From Anopheles merus (Eukaryota; Arthropoda; Insecta; Diptera; Culicidae), in assembly GCF_017562075.2 (NCBI RefSeq), contig NC_054084.1:26474246-26538245 (forward strand): a stretch of 64,000 nucleotides of DNA, read 5' to 3'. Positions 12,650 to 25,012 of this stretch are shown in pieces. Positions within the stretch are counted from its first letter, which is position 1. Every line of letters begins with the position of its first letter. Below the pieces are notes generated by a model. The model was not told the origin of the DNA. It did no database searches and was given only the letters and a program-made list of their open reading frames with translations. Both the position numbers and the translations under genes were made by a program.

Positions 12650-12797
12650 CTTGACGCTTCTGCTCAAGAAACGGTTGCCCTGATCGTTCAGGAACGCGCT
12701 GGGAAGCCGACAGGATGGCAATGACAGGCCAGATACGCTAACCAGCACAACGTACAAGAATTCTACGCTTCTTCAGAGCTGTCTCACTCACCTCCAT
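12650..12797 (-). CDS. Candidate first coding exon of a secreted or membrane protein (unrecognised, frame-broken)
   Basis: Reading the minus strand from an ATG at 12797, the first codons give a short basic N-terminus (MEVSETALKKRR...). A one-base shift near 12757 moves into an open frame with a hydrophobic core (LYVVLVSVSGLSLPSC), then a polar stretch ending ...FLSRSVK directly at a consensus donor (AAG before GTAAGG, boundary 12650/12649). Basic start, hydrophobic core and polar end are the layout of a signal peptide. The hydrophobic frame uses mostly G/C-ending codons, as I expect for Anopheles coding DNA. Against it: as written, the ATG frame stops after 19 codons and the hydrophobic frame has no ATG of its own. 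I do not recognise the protein and found no downstream exon. The mismatch could be a sequence error, an upstream spliced start, or chance. Confidence 0.25.
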
Positions 12798-12997
12798 TCT
12801 CTCTCTCGCGCGCTCGCCTGTCGCCCGAGAATCTTGTCGTTTACATTTTTCATCCCGAAAGCCAATGCCTCCTCAATCATTGCCGCTGATTTGCTCGCTG
12901 AACGGCCCACCTCCATCGAAACCCGTGTTTGTAATGCTCGTTGCAGGGGATTAGGCGGAACCTAGCCGATCTGGTACTGCCAAAACCTAGGGCTCGT

Positions 12998-13126
12998 ATG
13001 TGGCGATTTACAATTTGCGTGCTGCTCTTCCAACTACTTCCGTGCTTCGATCGTGTAAAACATTTCCAGTGGAATGTCGCTCGCAAGAAATGCTGTACAG
13101 GGGCGGGAAAAAGGTTTAAACTTTGA
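12998..13126 (+). CDS. Candidate 42-residue secreted peptide (unrecognised)
   Basis: A small plus-strand frame starts MWRFTICVLLFQLLPCFD, a plausible signal peptide with one basic residue and then a hydrophobic core. The rest is basic, with RKK and a GKR tripeptide near the end. Dibasic and GKR sites are typical of processed, amidated neuropeptides. The remainder is too short and unlike any family I know, so this is suggestive only. A longer in-frame start exists at 12941, but it would bury the hydrophobic segment, which is why I prefer the ATG at 12998. It lies about 200 bp from, and divergent to, the minus-strand candidate at 12797. Chance is a real alternative. Confidence 0.15.
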   Translation: MWRFTICVLLFQLLPCFDRVKHFQWNVARKKCCTGAGKRFKL

Positions 13127-13201
13127 CAAATCGTTGCAGCCAGCTTACGGATTACATCCCATTAGCACATATTTTCAGTTAGGGATTCGGATCTACCGTT
13201 T

Positions 13202-13456
<255 letters not shown>

Positions 13457-16085
13457 ACTGTGGAGACACTTGTGAAGACAGGTAAGGAAAAGGGAAGAAA
13501 AATTACTACAATTTACACGGACGATGCTTCAAAATTGGCACATTCGCGCTTGGCGCTTGGTACTCCCGTTGCTGAGGACGGTCAGGATGGTGTCTAACAC
13601 ACATCCACACACACACATCACACGCTTTACAGCCGAGAAGATGCGCCCGCCGGAAAGATAACTAACGATGCTCAAAGTTCTTCCGGAGGGAAAAATGGGA
13701 AGGAGAATACATACGAAAAGAACGAAGGTACGGCGACGATGGCTGGAATGCACACAGACGACGAAGCGACGTGTCTCGCGCGTGATGATGGAGGCAATAA
13801 TCGTTCACGTACGCCATAGGGAGACTGTTATGAAGATCTATTGCACGGGTGCCCCCTTTCCCGTACGCTTCCACCTACTACTTTCGGTGGGACACGGGCA
13901 CTATTTCCCATTTGCCTATTGTACCTGCACCAATGCTGACGACCGGAAAAAAACAGAGTAAAAAAGAAGCGAACGATTTGCCTCTCAGTGCTTGCAATAA
14001 ATTTCCATCTCAAAGTACCATTTTATGGTTCGTCTTCGTCGGGTTGAAACTGTCACTTGATTGAAAGGAATCGAATGGGATGTGACAGACGCCGTCACCG
14101 TCGTAGCCAGTTTGACCCACGGGCGTGAGGTGAGCGTCGCGAAGGAAGTGTGCATAAAATAGGTTATGGTCTGGTGAAAGTTTTATTATTGAGGTAAAAG
14201 ATTTTACCTAGCGCGTGATGGGTCGCGCAGTGAATGTGCTCAATCAGGGCCGTGTCGTTTGCGACAATCGTTTGCAAAAACGATCAAGTTTGATAGTTTG
14301 ACAGAATGCTGTAGTACCAGGAATCATAATTTTTAATTGAGCGGCTTATCGTTTGGCGATTTAAAATGCGCGATTACTCGTCAAATCGCTTTCAAACAGC
14401 AGTGTGGAAAACAATCGAAGACAAATCGCTGGACAAACAAAACCGGAACAACACGTTCCACGTGGGCACCGAGGGCGCTCGCTAGTTTCAGCTGGTCGGT
14501 TAAACGTTGTCGCTGTCGTCACAGTTTTCCTCAACCAGACGACCGTGCAAACAAACAAACAAACAAACGCTTTCAAAGCGCGCTGAATTGCTTCTTGCGA
14601 TTGCAGCCGAAGCGATTGCACCTTCTTCCCAGAAACGCTTGCTCTGGACGCTTAGTGCAAACAAAACAACAAAATGAACAAACAGAAACGAGAGTCGCGA
14701 AAATCGAAACCCCTAGCCCACGTATGGGCACGTCATTGGTGGGGCGGCAGGGAAATGGCGGGAGCAAAGAAATGGGTCAGTCGGTTTCACTCTTGGTGGG
14801 TGGCGGGCAAGTCGGGCAAGATTGAACGGGAAGGAAAAGAACGGATCAAAAGGAAGGATTGAGGTGTTTTTCCGAGACGGCAGCGCGATCTGCCCGATAC
14901 CGATACGAATTTCAATTGTATGTTTGCACAAACACGCTTTAAAACATCATTTCACTTCAATCAAACCGGCAAAGATAAACGCGCAATCAAAGAAAGTGGG
15001 TGCTCGTGGGGTAGTGTTGTGCAAGCAGCGGAAAAGCACCGCACCGAACGTCCGCTGCGAGCGTTGATAGCGTTTTACCGATTGCATTCGATTGCATGCC
15101 TTCGGGCGCTTTGACTGTACGGTACCGTGTGGTGTGTGTGTGTGTGTGCTTCAACCACACAGGTCGTTTTACCTAGTAGGGAGGAAGATTTCTCGTTGTT
15201 CATTTCTTATACACGTACATACACTTTCGCAGAATCAAACACGATACATACTTAACGATCCTAAGCATGAGCCGGTTCCCCGAATTGTTGTGACATGGAA
15301 GGAAGGGTGCATTTTGACGAAGAGCAGAAAAAGGTAGAGAGAAGAGAGAGAGAGACAGATAGATAGATAGAGAGAGAGAGAGCTGCAAAACAAGAAAAAC
15401 AAACAACAGAATAGTTGCAACAAAATTCCGATTGTTTGTATCGGGTGCGAGCAGTTTTGTGCCTTGCGGGCGGCCAGCAAAGTTGTTGCCTTTTGTTCCA
15501 CAAGCAAACGCATAATAGAGACCAACAAAGGGGTAGGGAATGGTGCAGGGACGGTGCAGGGAACTGTGGTCGAAAGCAGAAACATTGTGAGTTGAATGAG
15601 TCGGATAAAGTTTCTATGCCCTCCCGCCGGCTACAAACCGATGAATCAAGGCCTGACCCTCTTTGGTAAGCCAGCAGTGCCGCGGTTGTGTGTGGCTTTA
15701 ATGTTGAAGTTAAAGCTACTTTCACTGGGGGAAAATGTCTTTTTTAAATGATCTGCTTTGGGGGTGTTGAATGCAGCAATAATTGTGATACTAACGCAAA
15801 GCGAATAGAGAGCACGCCCTGCCAAATTGGTAGAATTAAATAGCTTTGAGGATGAAAAGCGCCTGAATGTTTGCTGCGTAGTTCAAAGCTTTTAGGTAGG
15901 CAAAGAACCAGCGCTACTGAACAGCATTCCTCTGGAATGATGAAATTGGTCAATGAATTAGAAAGTTTAATGAAATAACGTCTCACTTAACAAAATTTCT
16001 TCATTATTGGATGCATTCAAGCATTTAGTAAAACTCTATTAAACCCTACGAAATAGTAATTGTTTTTCAATCGATCATAGAGCAC

Positions 16086-16138
16086 ACATTTAGGCGCTAA
16101 GCAATATAATCTGAACTACATTGGTTTGTAAGAGTACT
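16086..16138 (+). repeat. Diverged dispersed repeat, copy A
   Basis: ACATTTAGGCGCT at 16086-16098 is followed 43 bp after its start by TAAGAGTACT (16129-16138). The same two blocks in the same order, 37 bp apart, recur at 17729. A third ACATTTAGGCG occurs at about 16283. The pairing of two blocks argues for an old dispersed repeat rather than chance. Confidence 0.45.
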
Positions 16139-17728
16139 CTGAGTATTTTAGTAGCATCTGATGCCTTTTCTTGGCATTAAAGATGTGTGACTTAAATGCA
16201 TTCATTTAAAATCTACACCAGGTGATTGCATTACGCGGCCAGGAACAGATAAAACTGAATTTTAATTTTATGTTTTAGCTTACATTTAGGCGTCGAAAAC
16301 ACTTGCGTTATTTCTTCATTTATAACTGTTGGTATCACACTTGGACTGCTTTCAAAACTCTTCTCTAGTAATGTTTTCCACCAAAAACGTACCGAATATT
16401 TTGTCTACCTTTCATCAACTGCCTACTCCAACACACAGGCCGCACAATCCGAGCAGTGCACGGAGGCTCGCATGTCAAGCTCAGCTAATTTCGTGTACCG
16501 GCTTCCACGGCCACCTTTCACCTGCGCTGCGCTGGGGAAGTCAAAAATGTCAACTATGTGGTCAGCACTTTGGTAGCGAACCGACCTAGGCCACATACTA
16601 ACCTGTGGCTAAAGTCCTACCCTTTCTGCACTCTCTCTCTTTTACGCTCCATGAACGGTCCCACACTCCGATCAGTGGGAAAGTGTGCATTTGCTAGCGA
16701 ACATTCCACAACCCGGAACGTTTCACCATATTCAAACAAAAAAAAACTCTCTCTGGAAAACTGTCTGCAACGGACGGCATGAATTAACTGTTCCATCCGG
16801 GGCCAAAGGGGGCAAAAACCACACCAGAAAAAGATTGCCAATTTGCGCGGAATGTGAACGGAATGAAAGGATGTGTGTGTGTGGGTTAGTGTGTGCTGGT
16901 TAAAATCCTTGTTGCAAAATGCAGTTAGTGGATGTAAAAGTTACATGGCCTGCATATCAACCTGTACACCATTCCTACGGCGTACGGGGGTTGGCAGATA
17001 AGAAACGGAGCAGAGGGCGAGTTTTTAAATCTATTTTATCCTCGCCCGGTGGTTTGCACAAATTATTACAATGAAAATATGTAACCGGGGCTAGGGATAA
17101 AGGGACTTAAAACTACTCTGCATGTAGATCGCACGGTCGCTGCGGCACCAGTGGCAAAAAGGAAAGTTTTGCACGTGTTTCAAGGCTCGCTTTGCTGACC
17201 GTCCCTTGCCATCACAGGGGGCCAGGGCGAAGGTAAAGTTATAATGAACGATTAGCTTCTATTGTTTTAGATGAACCGTTCAGCAGCAGCGCGGTAGACA
17301 CTTCAAATGCAGCAGTCTGACCGCGCTAGCGACGGTATTTAACGGCAGTCATATAGTCTTGCTCATTAGGAAACCGTGATGTGTGTGGGACGGATTTTAA
17401 GCATTGTTAGCGGTGCTGCAACAGTTTAGGTATGTTTTGTGCATAATTTACATTAAGTTAATGGCTGTATTAACTCAAGGTAAAGAGCGTGTGGTACTTG
17501 TAATGTGCAGCAAATGGATTGAAGTTTCACATCAGCACATGCAAAATCCAATGCTGTTAAATAGGAATGTTTTGGTATGAAATTAGTATTTGGTGTAACG
17601 TTTATTTGTGTTTGATAGTTGATACAGGATGATGATTGTACCTAAGTTCGATAATGTTATTTCAAAATATTGTATGATTTCTTTCATTCTATCTATGACT
17701 ATTAACCAGGACATGACTCAAATCGCAT

Positions 17729-17775
17729 ACATTTAGGCGCTTTAAAAGTGGTTTTATGTACTCAATAAGAGTACT
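17729..17775 (+). repeat. Diverged dispersed repeat, copy B
   Basis: ACATTTAGGCGCT at 17729-17741 and TAAGAGTACT at 17766-17775, matching the blocks at 16086-16138. The sequence between the blocks is not conserved. Confidence 0.45.
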
Positions 17776-18170
17776 TAATAGCGGAGTATGATGTGCGTGG
17801 TTTGCCATATTGTTGGAATATTTTATTGGAGAGGTATAAATTGATATAAAAGAAGCTTTATATTAAAATCATTTGATAGCAAAAATTATTTACCAATGTT
17901 TAAGTTTAGCATATCGCGTTTAGTATTAGGTTTATTTTGGATGAAATAGTACAACCGGTCTCGGGCAGAAGAGAGAGCTTCGGATGCGAATCTATTCTTT
18001 TGGATCATGTAAAAGTCATCGCATATAAACCATGGAAGAACGGGCTGTCAATGGAAAATATAATATTCGACAATTAGAATGTTAGGTAAACTAATTGTAA
18101 GATTTATCTACACGGTAGACTCAATTTCGTGTCGCAAAGGATATACAGCACAGAATTTGTCATTTGGTTT

Positions 18171-18172
18171 AC

Positions 18173-18224
<52 letters not shown>

Positions 18225-18225
18225 A

Positions 18226-18268
<43 letters not shown>
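18171..18268. repeat. (TC)n microsatellite
   Basis: A CT/TC run of about 98 bp with a CACTCACT interruption near 18221 and TTTC interruptions after 18249. Serine/leucine-rich frames across it are artefacts. Confidence 0.97.
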
Positions 18269-20921
18269 CACACATATTCTCTTTTTGTCTATAGATTGTT
18301 TTAATTCATTGCAGGCAACACATTTCTGCGAAAATCAATGTTTTTCGCATTAAAAATAGCACCCTTTTCCATTACTATCTACTTCAGATTAATTTTAAAA
18401 TATTCCTCAACTTTTCAAAGTGTAGGCGACTGCTCACATTGTATTCCAAAACTATTTTCCAACACTCTTTCCAATGGATGTATGCATTGGAACGGTAGTT
18501 GTGCAACAACTTGTTCTGACAGAAACGAACTACTAGCGTTCGACGTGTGACAGTGATCGCTCTATCTCGAGCACACTCTGCGTGCGTTTTGAGAGCTTGT
18601 CACATCACTAGAGCAAGGGAAAAACTTCCGCAGTATTATTCAAAATAGTAATTTCCATTTCCAATGGTTATGAACAAAAAACAAAAAATTAATCGAAACA
18701 CCAGTGTGGAAAAAGGTCCCTTCAGCACAAATCCAAACAAAACCCTCCGGCACCAATGCCACCCGTCTGCGGAGGGTAAAAAATCATTAATGAAAAATGA
18801 AAACCAACTGTATGCTAAAGCCAAACCAACCAAGCCAAACAGAAACAAACAGCCTTCCGTACCGATGCTGGCAAAACAAAAAAACCCAACACCCACTCTC
18901 CACTTCGCCTCTTCGTCCCGGAAGCCATCCAGAAGCCCGAAACGAACGAATGTTTTTGACATTGATTGCACTTGTTTGTGTTGACAAATGTGCTTCCAAA
19001 TCAAATCGTGTACCGCCTGTCCACCCGCTCCGCCCAAGCAATAATCTTTGCGTGGTCGAGTGATCGAAAGTCGAATAAAATATTCGTCTCGTATGACAAA
19101 AACAAAGTCCCTGCTCGCCCGCTCTCCCGAAACATCCTCGGTACTACGGGCAAGCCCAGCGGCAACAGACCGAACCGCACCGGGCAACAGGAACGGAAAG
19201 GATTTGGCCCATATGTGGGGTGAGGGCTGTTTGCTCCATTCCTGCATTTGCCCGGATACTACCGGGGCGCCGGGGCAGGTGGAGTGAAAAGGAGGGGAAA
19301 AGTAATTTCGTGACGTTTGTAGTGGCAGGTGACGGTTTTTCTCAGACCTCATTCCTCATCCAAAGGGGTGGCAAACCCATTGGTCATTGTTGCTGTTCGA
19401 GGAGCGTCTGAAATTGTGGGCTCTGTCTAGCTCTCTCTCTCTCCCTTTCTGGCTTAATCATAGGATGACTTAACGAAAAGCAAAGTGGAAAGTGAGCACA
19501 GGTCGACCTAGGGACCGCAGGGTCCCAGGGAGGCAAAGCATTGCGGTGAGGACATTGATTTGGTTGTTTTCCACCCCCTTCCGGAAAGCATGTTTTTCGT
19601 ATGTAAACGAGCTGTTTTTGTGGCTTACCGGGGCCACACTTCCGCCAACCGTAACCAGGGACAGGGTTACTTTCTGCTTCCGTGCGGCCACAATCGTACC
19701 ACGACCCGGTTCTGACCTCCCAGAATTTCAAAGAACCCAAGTGTCCCAAAAAAAAAATGAAAAAGTAAAAATAAAAGACCAAACCAAAGTACCTCTAATG
19801 TGTTGTTACCATGAGCGTTGTTTTTGTGCCACTCGGCAAGCGTTCGGTGTAGTGGCACGGGTGCTGGAAGAGCTCATACCAGCCCAGAGACTGTAAAGAG
19901 GCTTGTCTGTCGTGCCCCGGTGCCACTCTGTCATTGTGTCCCCGCATAGCCGCCAAAACCCCCGCTTCTAACACGATCACACGGGGTGAAAAATTGAAGA
20001 ACGTATGTCGGTGTCTCCCGGACGAAGCACAGCGGCCTCCCATCGGTATGGCATAATAAATCGATAGCGAAAGGTTAATGTGTACCTTTTGCCGCGTGTG
20101 TTGCATCGGTAGGCCACCCTGGCCACCTTCATCGAATCCATCCGGCCCGGAGTTTGTTTGCTGTCCGGTTTTTGCCATTTGGTCGTGTCGATCGTTTATT
20201 CCGAAAAGGGATCGGCTGCCGGTGTGCACCAAGAGCTAGCGTGGGAACGGAAATAAATTACCCACCCATCGGCCATGCCTTTGGACAGGGGGTAGAGCGG
20301 CGAAGACAATAAGGTAATGTGCACCGGGTAGAGAGAACAAAAAATCCTGCTACCAGAGCAGAACCACAAGGACACTTTTTGCGCCGGTCCATCGATGAAG
20401 GAACGACAGATTCCAATCAAGATTTGCTGTTGTTGCATCAAAACCGCCATGCCCTTGGTATGTGTGTGTGTATTTTTTTTTGTTATGTCCATTTGTTGTT
20501 TTGCCGCTATCACGTTGTGTAGGGCGGCACACCACGCAAACTCAATTGTATTCTGTTGGTGACGATGTGTGTTCCACTGCCCGTGGAGAATGCGCATATG
20601 CAAATCTCGTACGCTCTCGGGGTGGATTTATGAGCAGCAGGTGTCTCGGTGTGTGCGTTTGTGTCTGTATCGCGCTATGTGTCGTTCGGTTCGAGCTTCC
20701 GGGCGTACAGCACAGCACAGCACAAGCGAGGTCGACGAAAGCCCGTCTGGCCGACTGGCACGGACACGGAACCTTGAGCTTTTACCGGTTTTTACGGTGA
20801 AGTGCGCGCTCATGTCGAGCAAATGGTAAACAAGTATCAAAGTTAATTGCAAACACCTGAGGTACAATTATTTTTCCGCCCAGATAACGGACCGTAGCCC
20901 GCGTCCCCCGTATGCCAGGAT

Positions 20922-20944
20922 GGGAGGGGGGTGGGGGGGGGGGG
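20922..20944 (+). repeat. Poly-G tract
   Basis: An almost continuous G run with two interruptions (GGGAGGGGGGT followed by about 12 G). It can form a quadruplex and is also a common site of assembly or replication slippage. Confidence 0.9.
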
Positions 20945-21846
20945 AAGTGTGCTTGCTGTTGTGTGTCCGCTTCTCGCTGGACTGCAATCTACAGTGCTAC
21001 AGAAGGTAGAAAATGGTTTGACCTCGGCTAGTGTGTCTGGTCAGTGGCTCATTTATATTTTTGTGTGTTGCTCCGCGCCCTTGAAGCTGCCCTCACCGCT
21101 GCCGCTGCCACCGCCCTTGGCGATGCTGCATTTTGTAAGGTTTCAAGTGCTCGGTCGCTCGAGGTTGGCTCTCATTTGTCGGTATTGTTTTGGGTCAGCT
21201 TACCCCACCTGCGAGCAGCGGGTGCGTTTTGTCTTTTTTCGTTCTGTCTTTTGCCCTTTTTTCCTGCCCCATTCGCTACTTTCGAGCAGCAGAGGGAAAA
21301 ACGAGAGAGAGAGGTAGCGTTTTTCCGGTTCGAGATAAGCTAACGGTGCGGTACGGTGTCCTGTTTTTGTGTGTGTCACTGTATCGGCCCCGGTCCAAGC
21401 AACTGTCAGCGAGCAAGGTCTTGTTTTGCGTTTTTGTTTTTTTGGGCTTTACCCTGTGCTGTTTTTTTATATTTATTTGCGACATCCTTTGCGAACGGAC
21501 GGACACACCAGTTACACAGGGGGGAAAATAATTTAAAATTTGTTAGAATTTGTACAAATAGTGTTGGCTACATGTTCGCCACATGGGTTCTGTGCCGATG
21601 GGGGTGCAATGGTGTGGACCGGTTGCTTTTGCAGAGATTAGACGGACTTTGCCCGGTTGTAGCAGTACGGGTGAATGAAAAAGTTCGCGTAGGGAAAATG
21701 ATGTGTTAGAAACATGATGTATCACAAGTATCACGCGGTAAGAAGAATTTATGAGCTGTTGGTAGATGGATCATTGCAACTTACATTAATGATTTTTTTT
21801 ATCTGAATGCGATAATTTTGTGGTAGTATTATTCTTAATATTTATA

Positions 21847-21900
21847 TAGTTAAATCTCTTTAAGGTGAGTCTTCAAGGGATCGTCAGTTTAGAGAGATAC
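21847..21900 (+). mobile_element. Fragment of a MITE related to the 45.1-kb element
   Basis: Positions 21852-21893 match the right end of the MITE at 45144-45448, read in reverse complement from 45443 to 45402. They agree at 35 of 42 positions, and all seven differences are transitions. The expected flanking TA dinucleotide is at 21845-21846. No matching opposite end was found downstream, so this is a solo end or a heavily decayed copy. Confidence 0.55.
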
Positions 21901-24093
21901 TCTTGTTAGAGGACACTAATGAAAGTTTTCAGACACTTTCCCAAACTCGATCGAAGACGAACGATAGTTGCCGTTGCCTAGATTAAACGGTTGCTTCAAT
22001 TTATGTTATGAGTATCCTGCTCAGTTATGCATACAATATGGCAAAATGTTCAAAAAACATCCAAGTAAACCATCGTTTTGTGTCATATTGACAATCGCTA
22101 CCAAGATTTATTAAGGAGAAAAGGTCGTTGCAAAGCTCGTTGCTAGGTTGCCATTTTCAGCTCGATTTTGACAGTTTCATGAAAAAGTGTTTACAAACAA
22201 TCGGCTAATAGTTAACGCGAGAAAGTGGACGAATTTACTATTAGGAAGATTAAATTGGTTAAATTTCTTGCGGTCAATCACTTGTGGAGAATAAAGGAAA
22301 AGTAATTGCAGTTTACTCTGTACTCAGAAACATTGTTCACAACCTTTTTCATTGTTTGCCATTCCGTGACCACGAATCAATACCGAAAAGTTTAACAGGC
22401 ATAAAACAGCACAGTACATATTCCAACTGGGTAAAAAAGTCCTATTTACTTTCAATTAAACAATGAGAATAAAATGAAACATCTAATCGGCACACACTAG
22501 TACAATATGCACACCGTCCTTTGCTTATAACCTGGCGACGAATGATAAACGAGATCCTTGGATTGTATCAGCCATGTAATATTCCAATTGGATTCTAATT
22601 CTTGTAATATTCTAAAAGCAAATAAGTGCAAAATGCAGAACAAAACTCTCATTCACTCCATAGCAAGTTCAACATACATTAAACCATTCTATATTTAATT
22701 TGATTAGGATAAGAAATTGTAAAAATTAAAAAAAAGATCCTGAAAACACAAACGTATAAAGTAATGTCTTTGCAATCGATCTATTTTACTTTACACAATC
22801 TATTTCACTATTAAATATGCTAGGGTCACCCCATTCGCAGCCTGTTTTATGGATTTTGCTGAGCTGAATTCGTTTCTTTCTGTCATTAAATTGTGAGAAA
22901 AATAAACTCTAGTTTATAGAAACACACTCCGATTAACAGTCTAGGAACCGAGAAGCTTAAATCTTTATCCTTTCTCAATGAAGCTTATGCATCATATAAA
23001 ATATAAGTCAGTGTTATCCATGGTACATAATTAACTCAACTTACTAAAAAACCTGTATGAAACCAAAATAACGTTGAAACAGCACATATCGTTCCAGGCT
23101 GTTTCGTGTCCCCAGACCAAAACCACGCTGTATGGGTGTGTCGCTATCAACGGTATAAAGTGTATAGCATTATTTACTGTTTCACTTATCGCTCCGCTTT
23201 GTAAGTGCAATCATCCCCGTGCCACACTGTGTAATTCTGGCGCTCCTGTTGCATTATCGAAAGACAGACGGCTTCCTTCCAATATGTCATTGCCACCCGT
23301 ACAAAGGGTACAAAGGGCTTTTACATTCTCTCAGACAAGGGCTGTTTCTACTCCAATTTTAATGTGGGGTTCAGCGCTTATTCATCATTTTTCAATCATG
23401 ATTGCGGGCGTTTTTTCACACCCTGCGATTATTTGAAGCAAATGGCAGCAACACATTTTGAATTAACTGTTTTGACGTTTTGTAACACATCGGGTTATTT
23501 TTGCTCTTGATATGTTTTTTCTGCTATCAGCCGTTCCACAAACGTTAGAGCTTTGAAGACGTATCGTTTGGTATCATTTGCGTTGGGGTTGATTCTTTTC
23601 ATATGAATGATTGATTAATTGATTGCATTATTCCTTTGGGGAATTGTAAGAGGTCAGGAACGTAGCACCAGAGTGATTGGCCAAGTACAAAGTTAAAAGA
23701 GAAAGGTTACAGCAAGTCAATAGCAGCCACAATTTGAAACAGTTTATCTATTAGTGGTTTAAAATAAATCCGAAATAAACGGCAAGTATGGTGTAAAACA
23801 TATTTGTGCTTAGACCAAAACAGGATGAAATGAATTGATCCTTCGACAGTTTGATAATTGCAGTGCAAGAAACAAAAAACTCAGTTTTCCTTTGTCCACA
23901 CACCCCATATCAACAGTTTGCTGCACTGGCAAACTCTAGTTTTTCTGTTGCCCTGTTTCCGCGGATAGCGACAATAGGACGCGGTTGGGAATCCGATCGG
24001 AACGAGACTGAATGGTTGGCAGCAAACAATAAGCAAACGAAAGCAATCCATCTATTCGGATGATTGAACTGATCTGCAGGAAATTGTGGAATG

Positions 24094-24098
24094 GGTTG
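24094..24098 (+). repeat. Target-site duplication, left (GGTTG)
   Basis: The five bases GGTTG immediately before the 5' LTR are repeated exactly at 30808-30812 after the 3' LTR. A 5-bp duplication is typical of BEL/Pao integrases. Confidence 0.95.
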
Positions 24099-24649
24099 TG
24101 TTGCGTGCGAAGTGCATGCAGAATAAAAAATAAAAAATGAAAAGACACAAGATCGGTGAATTTCCACGAAACGCCAGCCGTACCCCCCACGATGAACGTC
24201 GCTACCAGCACGCGCAGCACCGGTACCGTCTACACAAAGGATTGCTCGATGGATTGATCGATGCGGAATTTCTGGAATCGCCGGTGCGAACAGATGTCGC
24301 CGGGAGTGACAATGGAAACCGGGAGCGCGATGGGAGTTGGGGACAAACGGGAATGGGAGTGGGAGGAAAGGCGTAGAATTTTGGGTTAGTATCGTGCAGA
24401 AAAATTGTGAAAATTTTGGTATATAAAGGCGGCTCAAGCTGGAGCCAAATCAGATTCGAACGATAAGCCAAAGTGTTAAGAGCTTCATTTCATAACATCC
24501 GAAATAATCCGAATCTCAAGGAACGATCCCCCTTTCTGTTGCATAGACTCCCGAGGCAGCGAGGAGCACTAGCTGAAAGGCTTGGAGAATTCCCCGTTGT
24601 AGCCGTAGGAGCCGGAACCTTCGCCCGGCGGAGCCCCTCGGCCGCAACA
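24099..24649 (+). repeat. 5' LTR
   Basis: A 551-bp LTR beginning TGTTGCG and ending CGCAACA. It provides the promoter (TATA at 24420, initiator-like site near 24452), giving an approximate U3 of 24099-24451 and R/U5 from 24452. An A-rich segment near the start (24121-24137) includes an AATAAA. Small open frames on both strands inside the LTR recur identically in the 3' LTR and are not genes. Confidence 0.97.
24420..24452 (+). promoter_or_regulatory. LTR promoter: TATA box and initiator-like site
   Basis: TATATAAA at 24420-24427 is followed by TCAGATT with its A at 24452, about 32 bases downstream. That is the usual TATA-to-start spacing in insects. The same arrangement repeats in the 3' LTR at 30578-30610, where it could drive transcription into the flank. 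The start site is inferred, not shown. Confidence 0.65.
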
Positions 24650-24668
24650 TTGGTGGCTCCAGAGAGGA
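24650..24668 (+). promoter_or_regulatory. Primer-binding site
   Basis: TGGTGGCTCC follows the 5' LTR after one extra T. Its reverse complement ends in CCACCA, compatible with the CCA end of a tRNA whose acceptor strand ends ...GGAGCCA. I could not assign the tRNA from memory. Confidence 0.6.
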
Positions 24669-24750
24669 GAGCCTCACCGTAAGATAGTGTCGTCGCGTCG
24701 TTGCTAGACCGGAGTGGACGAGCCGTGTAGCTACCGTGCTCCGTGTTACC

Positions 24751-24960
24751 AAGTGCGCCGTGGTCCCGAGTGTCCAGCCGCACCGGAAGGGTCGAGCCCA
24801 GAGTGTGCTTCTGGAACCGAAGTGTCCAGCCCATCCGTGACGTCGTCACCTCATCATCATTGGACCGGATTGGAATAAAAAGCTAAGTCCGTGCTTCTGG
24901 CCAGAGTGTCCAGCCATCCGCGTCGTTAAAGTGCGCCGTGGTCCCGAGTGTCCAGCCGCA
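24751..24960 (+). repeat. Duplicated segments in the retrotransposon leader
   Basis: A 32-bp block, AAGTGCGCCGTGGTCCCGAG and its continuation, occurs exactly at 24751-24782 and 24929-24960. A GTGCTTCTGG block at 24805 recurs at 24891. GTGTCCAGCC occurs four times. The leader therefore arose partly by internal duplication, and the repeats could form alternative structures ahead of the start codon. Confidence 0.85.
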
Positions 24961-25012
24961 TCAATTTATGTTGTTTTGTCATACGACTGTCAGTCGTAGA
25001 ATTGTCGTAAAA

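Noticed and set aside
18636..19352. 238-codon open frame on the minus strand, the longest outside the retrotransposon
   Set aside because: It has no recognisable domain. Its phenylalanine-rich and hydrophobic parts follow from A-rich plus-strand DNA, and several other long frames overlap it on both strands, as expected for locally stop-poor DNA.
24137..24471. Small open frames in both LTRs, repeated identically at 30295-30629
   Set aside because: They lie within LTR promoter/UTR sequence. Their duplication reflects the LTR copies, not gene duplication.
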